Assembly (NCBI RefSeq): GCF_022206305.1
Contig: NZ_JAKOIW010000014.1
Span: 83,268-147,267, forward strand
DNA: 64,000 nt
Direction of reading: 5' to 3'
Source of the DNA: Gordonia sp. 'Campus'
GTDB taxonomy: Bacteria > Actinomycetota > Actinomycetes > Mycobacteriales > Mycobacteriaceae
The position numbers were made by a program, and so were the translations under genes. How positions within the stretch are numbered: the stretch's first letter is position 1; every line of letters starts with the position of its first letter. The notes under the pieces are model-generated. The model was given only the letters and a program-made list of their open reading frames with translations. It did no database searches and was not told where the DNA came from. This document shows, one piece after another, positions 55,002-63,967 of the stretch.

Positions 55002-55006
55002 GGGAG

Positions 55007-55810
55007 TCACCCGAACTCCCACACCGACGGCGGGTCGGCGGCGAGGAACGACAACACGAGCGGGTTGAACAGTTCGGGCGACTCCACCGGCAGGATGTGG
55101 GTGCCCGGGATGACCGCGAGCCGCGCGTGCGGGAGCGTCCGGGACAGTTCGAGTGCGTGCTCGATGCGCACGAGCCCCCGGTCGGCGACGACGACCAGGG
55201 TCGGGGCCGCGACGCCGGCGAATTCCGCCACGTCGAATTCTGGTTCCCTGGTGAGCATGCGGATCGCCTTGTCGTAGACCACCGGAAAATGCTCGGGCCC
55301 GTCCGGTGACGTGTCGTCGTAGTAGATGCGTAGATATTCGACGGTCGTGGGGTCGCGGCGGGCGACCCGGGCGATGAACTCGTCGGCCGTCCGGCCCTCG
55401 CTGTTGAGGTAGCCCCCGACGAAGACGAGCCTGCTCACCAGATCGGGCCGGGTCCGTGCCACGAGCAGCGCGACTGCTGCTCCGTCGGCCCAGCCGACCA
55501 GGTTCGCGGGGCGGCCGACGATCTCGTCGAGGTAGCGGATGGTGCGTTCGACGATGGTGTCGAAGCTGAACTCGCCCGGGATGTCGGGGCTGTGCCCGTG
55601 GCCCGGGCGCTCGGGCACGAAGATCTGCAGTCCGGCGTCGAGGAATCCGCCGATCTGTGTACCCCACGACGAGGCCGAGGCGAACAGACCGTGCAGCAGC
55701 ACCGTGGGCGGCCCGGTCGGTTCGCCCGCGGTGAAGTGCCATACGGTCGCCCCGGCGAGGTCGACGTACTCACCGCCGTCGACGTGTTCGCCGGCGTGCA
55801 CCTGCCGCAT
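55007..55810 (-). CDS. Alpha/beta hydrolase homologue with alanine at the nucleophile position
   Basis: 267 aa. Alpha/beta hydrolase fold: TVLLHGLFASASSWGTQI at about 36-53 and VPERPGHGHSPDIPG. The nucleophile elbow, where the family reads GWSDG, is VGWADGAAVALLVA: residue 108 is Ala (GCC codon, direct from the sequence). The C-terminal histidine (PGTHILPV) remains. So the catalytic serine is missing, although a neighbouring Asp is present. It is either a non-catalytic relative or uses another residue. ATG at 55810 has GAGGGAG 5 nt upstream. Confidence 0.82.
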   Translation of the reverse strand: MRQVHAGEHVDGGEYVDLAGATVWHFTAGEPTGPPTVLLHGLFASASSWGTQIGGFLDAGLQIFVPERPGHGHSPDIPGEFSFDTIVERTIRYLDEIVGRPANLVGWADGAAVALLVARTRPDLVSRLVFVGGYLNSEGRTADEFIARVARRDPTTVEYLRIYYDDTSPDGPEHFPVVYDKAIRMLTREPEFDVAEFAGVAAPTLVVVADRGLVRIEHALELSRTLPHARLAVIPGTHILPVESPELFNPLVLSFLAADPPSVWEFG

Positions 55811-56034
55811 GTCGCTCCCTCGCGTTCGCCCGGATGTCTCGACCTCCGCCATGGTCGCAGAGTTGGACGGGTCTTCGGGCGAACGTTTGCGAATCGACAC
55901 CCCGGGCCGCAGAGGCCGTCAGCCGACATCACCGCGTGTCGAAAAGGTGTCCGTTTCTCGATGATCCGATAAGTTTTTCTGCGGGGCGGTGCACGGGTCG
56001 GGACCGGGGATCTTTCGAAGGGTGAGAAACACAC
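55811..56034. other. Divergent intergenic region before the exopolysaccharide operon
   Basis: 224 bp with no gene. A less GC-rich stretch (about 55960-55980, GATCCGATAAGTTTTTC) precedes the operon; a weak AAGGG site (56018-56022) serves the first gene. No riboswitch or clear promoter pair was recognised. Confidence 0.4.
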
Positions 56035-57987
56035 GTGTTGAGGGGATTTCGCGGCCGTCCTCGTTCTGGAGCGCTTCGCGCATCCGCGTTCCTGCTCGCC
56101 GGCCTCCTGCTGGCCGGTGCGGGCTCGATCGGCGCGGGGGCCATATCCGTCGCCGGCGCGGCCCCCGGTGATCCGCCGCCGCCGCTGAGTCTTCGCGATC
56201 TCGGCTCGTCGACGACCATCTCCTTCCCCGGCCAGCAGGGTGAGGTCAGTCTGGCCCTCGCGGTGCCGCCGAACCTCACCCCCACCGAGCTGCGGGGCAT
56301 TGCGCAGTATCCGGCGTTCGTCACCGGCGGCACGGTCGACGTCCTGCAAGAAGGACGGCTGATCTCCCGCACGCCCATCAACACGGCCGTCAACTCTCCG
56401 ATCGTGCTACCCCTGCGTGGCGTGCGAGTGGAACGCAATGCCGCCGACCTCGTACTGCGGACGTACCTCCGCACCGCGGGTACCTGTCTGTTCGACCCCG
56501 ACTCGGGTTTCCGGATCGAGAACGCGACGGTGTCGTACGGCGGGCGGGAAGCCGCCCCGAACAGCGTCGCCGAGTTCCTCCCGCCGGTGTTGCGCAAGCT
56601 CACGATCTATGTCCCCGACGACGTGCGGCCCGCAGAGGGCGCGGCCGCGGTGTCCTTGGCGACCGCCGTGGTCGCGAACTACGGTTCGGCGACCGTCGAG
56701 ATCGAGACCGCGTCGCTGCCGCGCGGCACGACGCCCACCGAGCCGATCGAACCGCTGGAACGACAGGTGGTCATCAACTCCGACCTGGACGAGGGACTGA
56801 GCCTGGCTCCCGGTGCCGGGTGGCCGGTGCTCCGCCTCGGCGGCGGTGCCGACCAGTTGCCGTCGCAGGTCGGCTTCCTCACCTCGAACCTGTCGTCCAT
56901 CGCGATCAGCTCGGCGGCCGTGGCCGGCGCACCCTTCGACGCACCCCAGCTCGCCCCGGTGGTCAACACCCTCGCGGACCTCGGTGTCGGTGATCAGCAG
57001 GTGACCGCGACCGGTTGGCCGTCGATCTCGTTCGGCATCGACCAGGCGCGCCTCGGACGGCCGTCGAAGAACGTCCGCATCCAGGTGAAGGGCGCCTACA
57101 CGCCGATGGGCGGTCAGATCGCGGTGGCGATCGGACCCCGGGTCATCGCGTCCTGGCCGGCCGACGGGTCGGGGAGTTACGACCATTGGGTGGACATCCC
57201 GCAGGACCTGCTGACGCGCTACACCGAGCTGACCGTCACCTACAACCACGCCGGCGTCCGCGAACAGTGCGGTGACGGCACGCGTACCTCGCTGAGTCTC
57301 GACTCGTCCGGTGAGGTCCGGTCGGAGCCCGCCGACCCGCCCACACCGGCCGGGTTCGCGTCACTGCCCCAGGCCCTGATGCCCAACACCGCGGTGGCGT
57401 GGACGACGGGCAGTGTCGCCGACGTGCGGCGTGCGGTGTCGCTCATGACGGGTCTGCAGCGCCTGTCCGCGGTCCGCCTCGGCGTCGAGGTGATGCCCGT
57501 CGAGGACGCGATGGCCTCGGGCGGACCGGCGGTGATCATCGCCGCCGACGGCCGCGGTGCGCCGGATGTCGACCTGCCCGTCACCGCCGACGGCGGCACG
57601 GTCTCGGTCCGCAACGACGACGGTCAGCGCTCGGAGGTGGTCATCACCCCGACACTGCGGTTCGGTTCGCTCCAGGTGGCGCGCGACGACGGCCGTACCG
57701 TGCTCGTGGCCACGTCGACCGACGACCCCGCGGACCTCGACGCCGTGCTCACCTGGCTGGAGGCCGACCCGGACCGGTGGCCGTCGCTGAACGGCGATGC
57801 GCTGCTGCAGGTCTCCGGGGAGGAACCGGTGGAGGTACTCGCCGACGAGCAGCAGGTCGCACCGGAGTCGTCTTCGGGTTCGGTGTGGACCGTGGTCGCG
57901 GTGGTGGCCGCCGGCGTCATCGTCGTCGCCGCGTTGGTGGCGACCGTGGTGGTACAACGCCGGCGCCGAAGCACCGACCAGGACTGA
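56035..57987 (+). CDS. BcsB-like exported polysaccharide synthase partner
   Basis: 650 aa. Signal peptide (about 1-43), long extracellular domain, one C-terminal membrane helix (about 617-640) and a short basic tail (RRRRSTDQD). The domain organisation (paired beta-sandwich modules, ISFPGQQGEVSLALAV, SFGIDQARLGRPSKNVRI, LTVTYNHAGVREQCGD) resembles BcsB, the cellulose synthase partner. BcsB guides the growing polymer and contacts BcsA. GTG start. Followed after 6 nt by the membrane protein gene. BcsB assignment is by pattern, so moderate. Confidence 0.65.
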   Translation: MLRGFRGRPRSGALRASAFLLAGLLLAGAGSIGAGAISVAGAAPGDPPPPLSLRDLGSSTTISFPGQQGEVSLALAVPPNLTPTELRGIAQYPAFVTGGTVDVLQEGRLISRTPINTAVNSPIVLPLRGVRVERNAADLVLRTYLRTAGTCLFDPDSGFRIENATVSYGGREAAPNSVAEFLPPVLRKLTIYVPDDVRPAEGAAAVSLATAVVANYGSATVEIETASLPRGTTPTEPIEPLERQVVINSDLDEGLSLAPGAGWPVLRLGGGADQLPSQVGFLTSNLSSIAISSAAVAGAPFDAPQLAPVVNTLADLGVGDQQVTATGWPSISFGIDQARLGRPSKNVRIQVKGAYTPMGGQIAVAIGPRVIASWPADGSGSYDHWVDIPQDLLTRYTELTVTYNHAGVREQCGDGTRTSLSLDSSGEVRSEPADPPTPAGFASLPQALMPNTAVAWTTGSVADVRRAVSLMTGLQRLSAVRLGVEVMPVEDAMASGGPAVIIAADGRGAPDVDLPVTADGGTVSVRNDDGQRSEVVITPTLRFGSLQVARDDGRTVLVATSTDDPADLDAVLTWLEADPDRWPSLNGDALLQVSGEEPVEVLADEQQVAPESSSGSVWTVVAVVAAGVIVVAALVATVVVQRRRRSTDQD

Positions 57988-57993
57988 TCTCCC

Positions 57994-59544
57994 GTGCCAT
58001 CGACCGTCACCAGGGTCGTCGACTCGAGAGTCGTCGGGGTGGCGACGCGCCGGAAACCCGCGGCGCCGCCGAAGATGTTCGTCGAACACCCCGACCGCGC
58101 CATCGCCCTGCGGTGGCTGTTCCTGCTTGCGTGCACCGCCCTGGGTTTCTGGAACACCATCCGGGCGGTGGTCGAGGAGCTGATGGCGCAGACGCTGATC
58201 CTCTACGTCCCGGTGCTCGTGGTCCTCAGCATCGTGGCCGTCGTCGGGGTCTCGTGGCGTCGCTTCGACGAACTGCCGATCTACGACCGCCAGACCGATG
58301 TCATCGTCGGGATCGTCGTGCTCATCCTCGCCCTGGCGATGAAGTACCTCGTGAACCCGCGGTACGCGCGCGCGTATCTCACGACCCACATGGACCTCCT
58401 GGCGCTCTGGCTGTTCGTGCTCGGGGCGTCGATCCTGCTGTTCGGGCTGCGCCCCGTCGCGCGATACCGGTGGGCGTGGCTGCTGTTCGCCCTGATCTTT
58501 CCGCTGCCCGTGCGAGGCGTCGTCCTGCCGCTCGGCGGCACATCCCTCGCGGCCGGCTTCGTCCTGGTGCTGATGGCGGTGGCCGCGACCGCCATCGCGG
58601 TGGGCCGGACCTGGCGACGCAAGGCGCTCGCCGCGTTGCTCGCAGGCGGGATCGGGACCGGCGCGCTGGTGGTCCTCTACCTGCTCGATGCCCCCCGCAA
58701 CGTCCTCGTCCCGTATCCGGCGCTGATCGCCGCGTTCGCGACGTCGTCGTACATGCTGTTCGACTACCGCCGACGAGGTGGGCTGCACTGGTCGCCGCCG
58801 GACACCGGGCACTTCGCCGCACCGAAGGTCACCTTCGTGGGGCGCCCGGGCCTGGTGATACTCCTCGCCGCGGCCCTTCTCGCGATGATCCCCACGCCGC
58901 CGGTGGGCAGCACATGGCAGAACACGCGATTCCCCCAACTCGACATCGGACCCGCGCTGGTGGTGCCCGCGGGGTGGCGGCAGGAATCGGTCGGCGTCTA
59001 CGGATGGGTGAGCCGCCTGTACGGGCCCGGGGCGACGCTCAATCGGCAGGTGCTCGTCGAGAGCCGCGGGAGCCGAGCGTTCGACAAGTTCGCCCGGCCG
59101 CGCCGGGTCGTCGTGGACAGCGTCGACACCCGCAGGTCACTGGTCCTCGAGGTGTACCCGGACATCTTCCGGTACGACCTCTCCCAGGACCGGTCGAGTG
59201 TGCCGTTCGACATCGACCTGCCGTTCGGAGTCCGCGGACGGATGTGGAGCGTCGTCGACGACACCCGGTACCTCACCTACACGGTCCTGTCGTGGTGGTG
59301 GACCAACGGGAGCCGTACGCAGCAGGTCATGTTGTGGGCGGTCGACAACCATGAACCCGACGCGTACTTCCCCGAACCGCGGATCACGATCATGGCCAAC
59401 CTCAACAGCCTGATGATCATCCTCCTGCGCGGCAACGCCGTCCTGCGCGACAGCGATCCGCAGTACAAGGATCGGACCCTGCTGATCGGGCTGGCGTCCG
59501 GCCTCATCGCTGCCCAGACCGGCGGCGGGGGAGGTGCGACATGA
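57994..59544 (+). CDS. Polytopic membrane protein with exosortase-like region
   Basis: 516 aa. About eight or nine membrane helices in the first 300 residues, with the segment WAWLLFALIFPLPVRGVVLP recalling exosortase/archaeosortase proteins. Those enzymes have a catalytic cysteine soon after that block; I see none here, so it is not a functional sortase as read. The C-terminal ~210 residues form a soluble domain (GPALVVPAGWRQESVGVYGW). Function unknown; it is the second gene of the polysaccharide operon, with the next gene overlapping by 4 nt. Confidence 0.6.
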   Translation: MPSTVTRVVDSRVVGVATRRKPAAPPKMFVEHPDRAIALRWLFLLACTALGFWNTIRAVVEELMAQTLILYVPVLVVLSIVAVVGVSWRRFDELPIYDRQTDVIVGIVVLILALAMKYLVNPRYARAYLTTHMDLLALWLFVLGASILLFGLRPVARYRWAWLLFALIFPLPVRGVVLPLGGTSLAAGFVLVLMAVAATAIAVGRTWRRKALAALLAGGIGTGALVVLYLLDAPRNVLVPYPALIAAFATSSYMLFDYRRRGGLHWSPPDTGHFAAPKVTFVGRPGLVILLAAALLAMIPTPPVGSTWQNTRFPQLDIGPALVVPAGWRQESVGVYGWVSRLYGPGATLNRQVLVESRGSRAFDKFARPRRVVVDSVDTRRSLVLEVYPDIFRYDLSQDRSSVPFDIDLPFGVRGRMWSVVDDTRYLTYTVLSWWWTNGSRTQQVMLWAVDNHEPDAYFPEPRITIMANLNSLMIILLRGNAVLRDSDPQYKDRTLLIGLASGLIAAQTGGGGGAT

Positions 59545-61133
59545 CCGGCCGGGATGACGATCAGGGGGACCGGGACGCCGACGCACCGGGGGTTGCCCGG
59601 AGCACGCGTCCCCGGCGGCCGGTCGCCGACCTGCTGGCCGATCCCGACTACCGGGCGCAGGCACTCGACGACGCGGTGAACCGTCTGCGCAACGCCGACG
59701 AGGACATGTCGGCGTCGGTGGCGTTCAGCAGGATTCAGAAGATCATCGGGTTCACGATGCTCGGCGTGATCGCGGTCGCGATGGTGCTGTACCCGGTCGG
59801 GACCTGCGCCACGCTGGTGTCGATCGCGACCATCGGCTATGTGGTCACCATCGTCGACCGCGTCGTCGTCTTCCGCCGCGGTCTGGTCAACGGTGCGATC
59901 CGGGTCTCCGACGAGGACGCGCGATCGATCCCCGACGACGAGCTGCCGTACTACACGGTGTTCGTCCCGGCCTACGGTGAACCCGAGGTCGTCGGTGAAC
60001 TCGTCGCCGCCATGGAGACCATCGAGTACCCGCGGGAGAAGCTGCAGGTGCTGCTGTTGCTCGAGGAGGACGATCAGCCGACGATCGATGCCGCCCGCGG
60101 CGTCGAGGCGAACGGCATCGTCACCGTCGTGCTCACGCCCCCGGCCCAGCCGCGGACCAAGCCGAAGGCCTGCAACTACGGCATGCACTTCGCCACCGGG
60201 GACATCGTCACGATCTTCGACGCCGAGGACAAACCCGACCCGCTGCAGCTGCGCCGCGCCGTCTACGTGTTGAACAACTCCGACGACGAGTCGGTGGTGT
60301 GCGTCCAGGGGAAGCTCAGCTTCCACAACGTGCGCGACAATCTGCTCACGGAGTGGTTCACCGCCGACTACGGCATCTGGTTCGGCTTCCTCCTGCCGGG
60401 CATGATGGTGAGCCGGGCCCCGATCCCGTTGGGCGGCACGTCGAATCACTTCAAGCGCGACGTGCTCGACACGATCGGGGCGTGGGACCCGTTCAACGTG
60501 ACCGAGGACGCGGACCTCGGGGTGCGGATCGCCGACCACGGGTACCGCACCGTCGTGCTGGACTCGGTCACGCTGGAAGAGGCCAACGTCGACGCGATCA
60601 ACTGGGTCCGCCAGCGATCCCGTTGGTACAAGGGCTACATGCAGACGTGGCTCGTCCACATGCGTCATCCGGTCAAGCTGTGGCACATCCTGGGGCCGGT
60701 GGCCTTCGCGCGCTTCACGCTGCTCATCGCGGGGACACCGGTCATCGCGTGCCTGAACATGGTGTTCTGGCTGATCCTGGCGCTGTGGATCGGCGGGCAG
60801 CCGCCGATCGTCGCCGAGTTGTTCCCCGGGCCGATCTACTACCTCGCGCTGGTCTCGATGCTGCTCGGCAACGGCGCGGCCATCTACATGAACCTCATCG
60901 CGATCCGTGAGGACGACCGCAGCGAGCTGCTGCTGTCGGCGCTGCTGATCCCGCTGTACTGGTTGATGATGAGTGTCGCGGCCATCAAGGGCATGTGGCA
61001 GATCCTGGTCAATCCGTCCTACTGGGAGAAGACCTTCCACGGCCTGTCGACCAGCAGCCAGGGCAAGTCGGAGGAGAAACCGGACGCCGGCGACGGAGAC
61101 GACGCCGCGGCACCGGCCGGGGTCACGACGTGA
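59541..61133 (+). CDS. Processive GT2 glycosyltransferase, cellulose synthase (BcsA)-type
   Basis: 530 aa. Cytoplasmic GT2 domain between membrane helices. Motifs in order: EEDD (175-178), FDAEDKPD (227-234, DxD), TED (321-323) and QRSRW (358-362, the Q-x-x-R-W of processive synthases). Two N-terminal helices and about four C-terminal ones are visible. It should build a beta-linked glycan from a UDP- or GDP-sugar. There is no PilZ domain, so it would not bind c-di-GMP like BcsA. ATG overlaps the previous stop with a GGGGGAGG site, and the end overlaps the next gene. Confidence 0.85.
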   Translation: MTGRDDDQGDRDADAPGVARSTRPRRPVADLLADPDYRAQALDDAVNRLRNADEDMSASVAFSRIQKIIGFTMLGVIAVAMVLYPVGTCATLVSIATIGYVVTIVDRVVVFRRGLVNGAIRVSDEDARSIPDDELPYYTVFVPAYGEPEVVGELVAAMETIEYPREKLQVLLLLEEDDQPTIDAARGVEANGIVTVVLTPPAQPRTKPKACNYGMHFATGDIVTIFDAEDKPDPLQLRRAVYVLNNSDDESVVCVQGKLSFHNVRDNLLTEWFTADYGIWFGFLLPGMMVSRAPIPLGGTSNHFKRDVLDTIGAWDPFNVTEDADLGVRIADHGYRTVVLDSVTLEEANVDAINWVRQRSRWYKGYMQTWLVHMRHPVKLWHILGPVAFARFTLLIAGTPVIACLNMVFWLILALWIGGQPPIVAELFPGPIYYLALVSMLLGNGAAIYMNLIAIREDDRSELLLSALLIPLYWLMMSVAAIKGMWQILVNPSYWEKTFHGLSTSSQGKSEEKPDAGDGDDAAAPAGVTT

Positions 61134-62785
61134 GCCGCCGCGTCCCCGCCGGGGTGCTCATCTTCCTGGCCGCGTGGATCCCCTACCTCGTCGTCGGCGT
61201 GTACCTCGCCACCGAGGTCCACCTCCTGTTCGGCGACGCGTTGTCGCGGGTGCAGTCGGCGCAGAGCGTCCTGTTCAGTCGGAGCCCACACCTCGCCGCG
61301 ATCGGCTTCGTCTTCACCCCCCTGACCGCGGTGGTCCAGCTCCCGCTCGTCGCATTGAGCCCGTGGATACCGGAGATGACGACGCACGCGCTGTCCGCGG
61401 TGATCATGTCGTCGGCCTTCATGGCCGGTTCGATCGTGCAGATCTCCGGCATCGCGCGCGATCAGGGACTCAGCACCCGGGTGGCCGCCACCTTCACGAT
61501 TCTCTACGCGATCAACCCGATGATCGTGCTGTACGCGGCGAACGGGATGAGTGAGGCGCCCTACCTGTTCTTCCTCGCCTGGGCCTCGCGGCGCCTGATC
61601 CGCTGGGTCTCCACCGACGACGTCCACGAACTCGTCGTCGCCGGAGTCGCTCTCGCCCTGTCCTACCTCACCCGCTACGACGGCGGCGCCGCGGCGCTCG
61701 CGGCCGGACTCGTGGTCGGCTGGGTGACCTACACCCGTCACGACCCCCGGAAACGGGTGTCGCGCGTCCTGCTGGACATGACCCTGACGCTCGCACCCAG
61801 CGCGTTGGCCTTCTTCGCGTGGGCCGCCGCGGGCTGGCTCATCACCGGCGACGCCTTCGCACAGTTCACCTCGGAGTACGGCAACGCCGCGATCATCGAA
61901 CAGTCCGGCGGAAGCGGGTCGGCGACCGCCCAGGACGCTCTCGGGTTCTCGCTCACGGAGATCGCCATCCTCGCGCCGCTGCTGCCGATCCTGATACTCG
62001 GACTGATCGCGGTGCGCGCCCGGCGCCACCGCCTCATGCCGTTGCTGCCGGCACTCCTGGTCGTGGCGGTCCTCGTGTTCCAGATCTACGGCTACTCGCG
62101 CGGATCGACGTTCGGCTTCCTGCGGTTCTACATGACCGTGATCCTCCTCGCCGCGATCGTCGCGCTCATGGCGGTGCCGCTGCGGCATCAGGTCCCCATG
62201 CGGCGCAAGGGCGCACACGCCTACCTGGCTCCGGTGCGGCCGTACGCGTCGAGGTGGGGTTACAAGATCGCCGTCGCGGTGGCGTTGGTGGTCGTCGCCG
62301 CGGCGCTTCCGGTCACCACGTACGGGATGACCTCACCCAAGTACGCGCCGCAGGAGTTCGCGCTCGGGTCGGTGGTCCGCCCGCAACCGGATTCGGTGTC
62401 CGAGAAGTACCTCGGTGAAGAGCGCATCGTGCGCTCGTTCTCCACCGAACGCGCCCTCGCCGAGTACCTCGACGACCTGCGCCTGCCCGACGGGGCGGTG
62501 TTGTGCGACACCGTGTACGGCTTCGCGGTGGTGGCCCAGTCCACCAGGCCCCGCCAGTTCGTCATCCCGTCCGATCGTGACTTCACCGAGCTGCTCAACG
62601 ACCCGCGCGGCGGGGGAGTCCAGTACTTCCTCACGGTGCCGTCCGCGGGGCGCGGCCTGTCCGACGCGGTCAATCAGCGGTATCCGACGATGTACGAGAA
62701 CGGCGCCCAGATCGGCACACTCGCGCTCGAGGCACGCAACGACGGCGCCGACCTGCCGGACTGGCGGATGTACCGGATTCAGTGA
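61130..62785 (+). CDS. GT-C-like (GT39/PMT-type) membrane glycosyltransferase
   Basis: 551 aa. Around ten or eleven membrane helices. The first external loop holds GDALSRVQSAQSVLFSR with an acidic residue, as in the GT-C fold, and YAANGMSEAPYLFFLAWASR is another typical segment. The last ~120 residues form an extracellular domain (EKYLGEERIVRSFSTERAL). GT-C enzymes use lipid-linked sugars outside the membrane. GTG start overlaps the previous stop. Last gene of the operon, converging on the GH5-like gene. Confidence 0.7.
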   Translation: MSRRVPAGVLIFLAAWIPYLVVGVYLATEVHLLFGDALSRVQSAQSVLFSRSPHLAAIGFVFTPLTAVVQLPLVALSPWIPEMTTHALSAVIMSSAFMAGSIVQISGIARDQGLSTRVAATFTILYAINPMIVLYAANGMSEAPYLFFLAWASRRLIRWVSTDDVHELVVAGVALALSYLTRYDGGAAALAAGLVVGWVTYTRHDPRKRVSRVLLDMTLTLAPSALAFFAWAAAGWLITGDAFAQFTSEYGNAAIIEQSGGSGSATAQDALGFSLTEIAILAPLLPILILGLIAVRARRHRLMPLLPALLVVAVLVFQIYGYSRGSTFGFLRFYMTVILLAAIVALMAVPLRHQVPMRRKGAHAYLAPVRPYASRWGYKIAVAVALVVVAAALPVTTYGMTSPKYAPQEFALGSVVRPQPDSVSEKYLGEERIVRSFSTERALAEYLDDLRLPDGAVLCDTVYGFAVVAQSTRPRQFVIPSDRDFTELLNDPRGGGVQYFLTVPSAGRGLSDAVNQRYPTMYENGAQIGTLALEARNDGADLPDWRMYRIQ

Positions 62786-62806
62786 GCCGACGCAGCGTGG
62801 CGGGCG

Positions 62807-63934
62807 TCAGCGGATGCTGGCGCGGACGACGCTCCACGCCGGGTCGAACGGGCCGATGTCGTAGGTGCAGGCCGACTCCCGGGGGTTCGGCACGAACGCC
62901 CACAGCAGCGCGCCCGCCACGCCCAGCGCGCGGTGGTTGGCGATGATGTCCTCGAGCGCCCGCGCGCGTGTCGTGGTCGACAGACACGAGCCGGCGTCGA
63001 TGCCGATCTCGTTGACCATCAACGGCTTCCCGACGCTGTGCGCCTGCCGGACACGGGTCGCCAGATCGCTGCCGAGCGGTCCGGACGTCTCGCCGCGCCC
63101 GCTGCGATAGTCGTGGAAGTCGAGCACGTCGATGCCGGGTGACCGAGCCACCTCGAGGTATCCCGGTCCGGCCAGACCACACTGGTCACCACCCACGAGA
63201 CCCGCGAAGATCGGTCGATCGGCGTCGAAGGTCCGCAGCATCGCACCCGCCGAGTCGAAGAACGAACGCAGGACCGAGGTCGCGTCGGCGGGACAGGCGC
63301 GCTCGGCCCAGTCGCACGAATCCGGGCCGCACCGGCTGGCCTCCGGCTCACCGACGAGCTCCCAGCCGACGACCGACGGTTCGTCGTGCCACCGCGACAC
63401 CGCGGTCTCGACCCACTGCGCATAGGACGGCCGGCTCGCCGACGACTGCTCGCGCCAGCCTCCGGCGTAGAACGCACGATCCTTGAAGCGGCCGTCCTCG
63501 CAGTCCCCGGAGCCGCCGGCGAGTACGGGCAGCACCAGCTGACGATGCCGGGCCGCCGCCGCGAAGACCCGGTCGAGCGGAGCGAAGTCGAGCAACCCGC
63601 TGCGTTCGTGCACCGCGAAAGACGAATAGACGTTGAACCGGGTCAGCGCCCGCGGGGGCAGTTTGGCGAAGTACGCGTCGAGGTCGACCTCGGCTCCACA
63701 CCCCTCGTTCACCGTCCAGTCGGTGCCCAGCTGATAGGCGTTGAATCCGGCGGGCCACCAGGGTTTCCCGTCGAGGACCAGACCGTCCGGGGTCGCCTGG
63801 ATGCGTTGCGCAGGCACCGGCCGGAGGGGTCCCGGATCAGGGGTGCGGGCACATCCGGTGAGACACACGAGGGCCCCGACGATCGCGGTGACCAGCACGG
63901 CGAGCGTTCGCGTCCAGGTGCGTCGGTGGACCAC
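62807..63934 (-). CDS. GH5-like glycoside hydrolase lipoprotein
   Basis: 375 aa. Lipobox LTGC (Cys28) after a hydrophobic stretch. A TIM-barrel GH5-type cellulase/mannanase pattern: GWELVGEPEASRCGPD holds the acid/base Glu, and PLMVNEIGIDAGSC the nucleophile Glu; FHDYRSGRGETSG lies between. It should cut a beta-glucan or mannan at the cell surface. The position next to a BcsA/BcsB-like synthase parallels the BcsZ cellulase of cellulose loci. GTG is 6 nt after TAGCCT on the minus strand (63946-63941), a leaderless start. Confidence 0.75.
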   Translation of the reverse strand: MVHRRTWTRTLAVLVTAIVGALVCLTGCARTPDPGPLRPVPAQRIQATPDGLVLDGKPWWPAGFNAYQLGTDWTVNEGCGAEVDLDAYFAKLPPRALTRFNVYSSFAVHERSGLLDFAPLDRVFAAAARHRQLVLPVLAGGSGDCEDGRFKDRAFYAGGWREQSSASRPSYAQWVETAVSRWHDEPSVVGWELVGEPEASRCGPDSCDWAERACPADATSVLRSFFDSAGAMLRTFDADRPIFAGLVGGDQCGLAGPGYLEVARSPGIDVLDFHDYRSGRGETSGPLGSDLATRVRQAHSVGKPLMVNEIGIDAGSCLSTTTRARALEDIIANHRALGVAGALLWAFVPNPRESACTYDIGPFDPAWSVVRASIR

Positions 63935-63967
63935 AGGTGCAGGCTACTCGTCACCTAGGGTGGCGGT

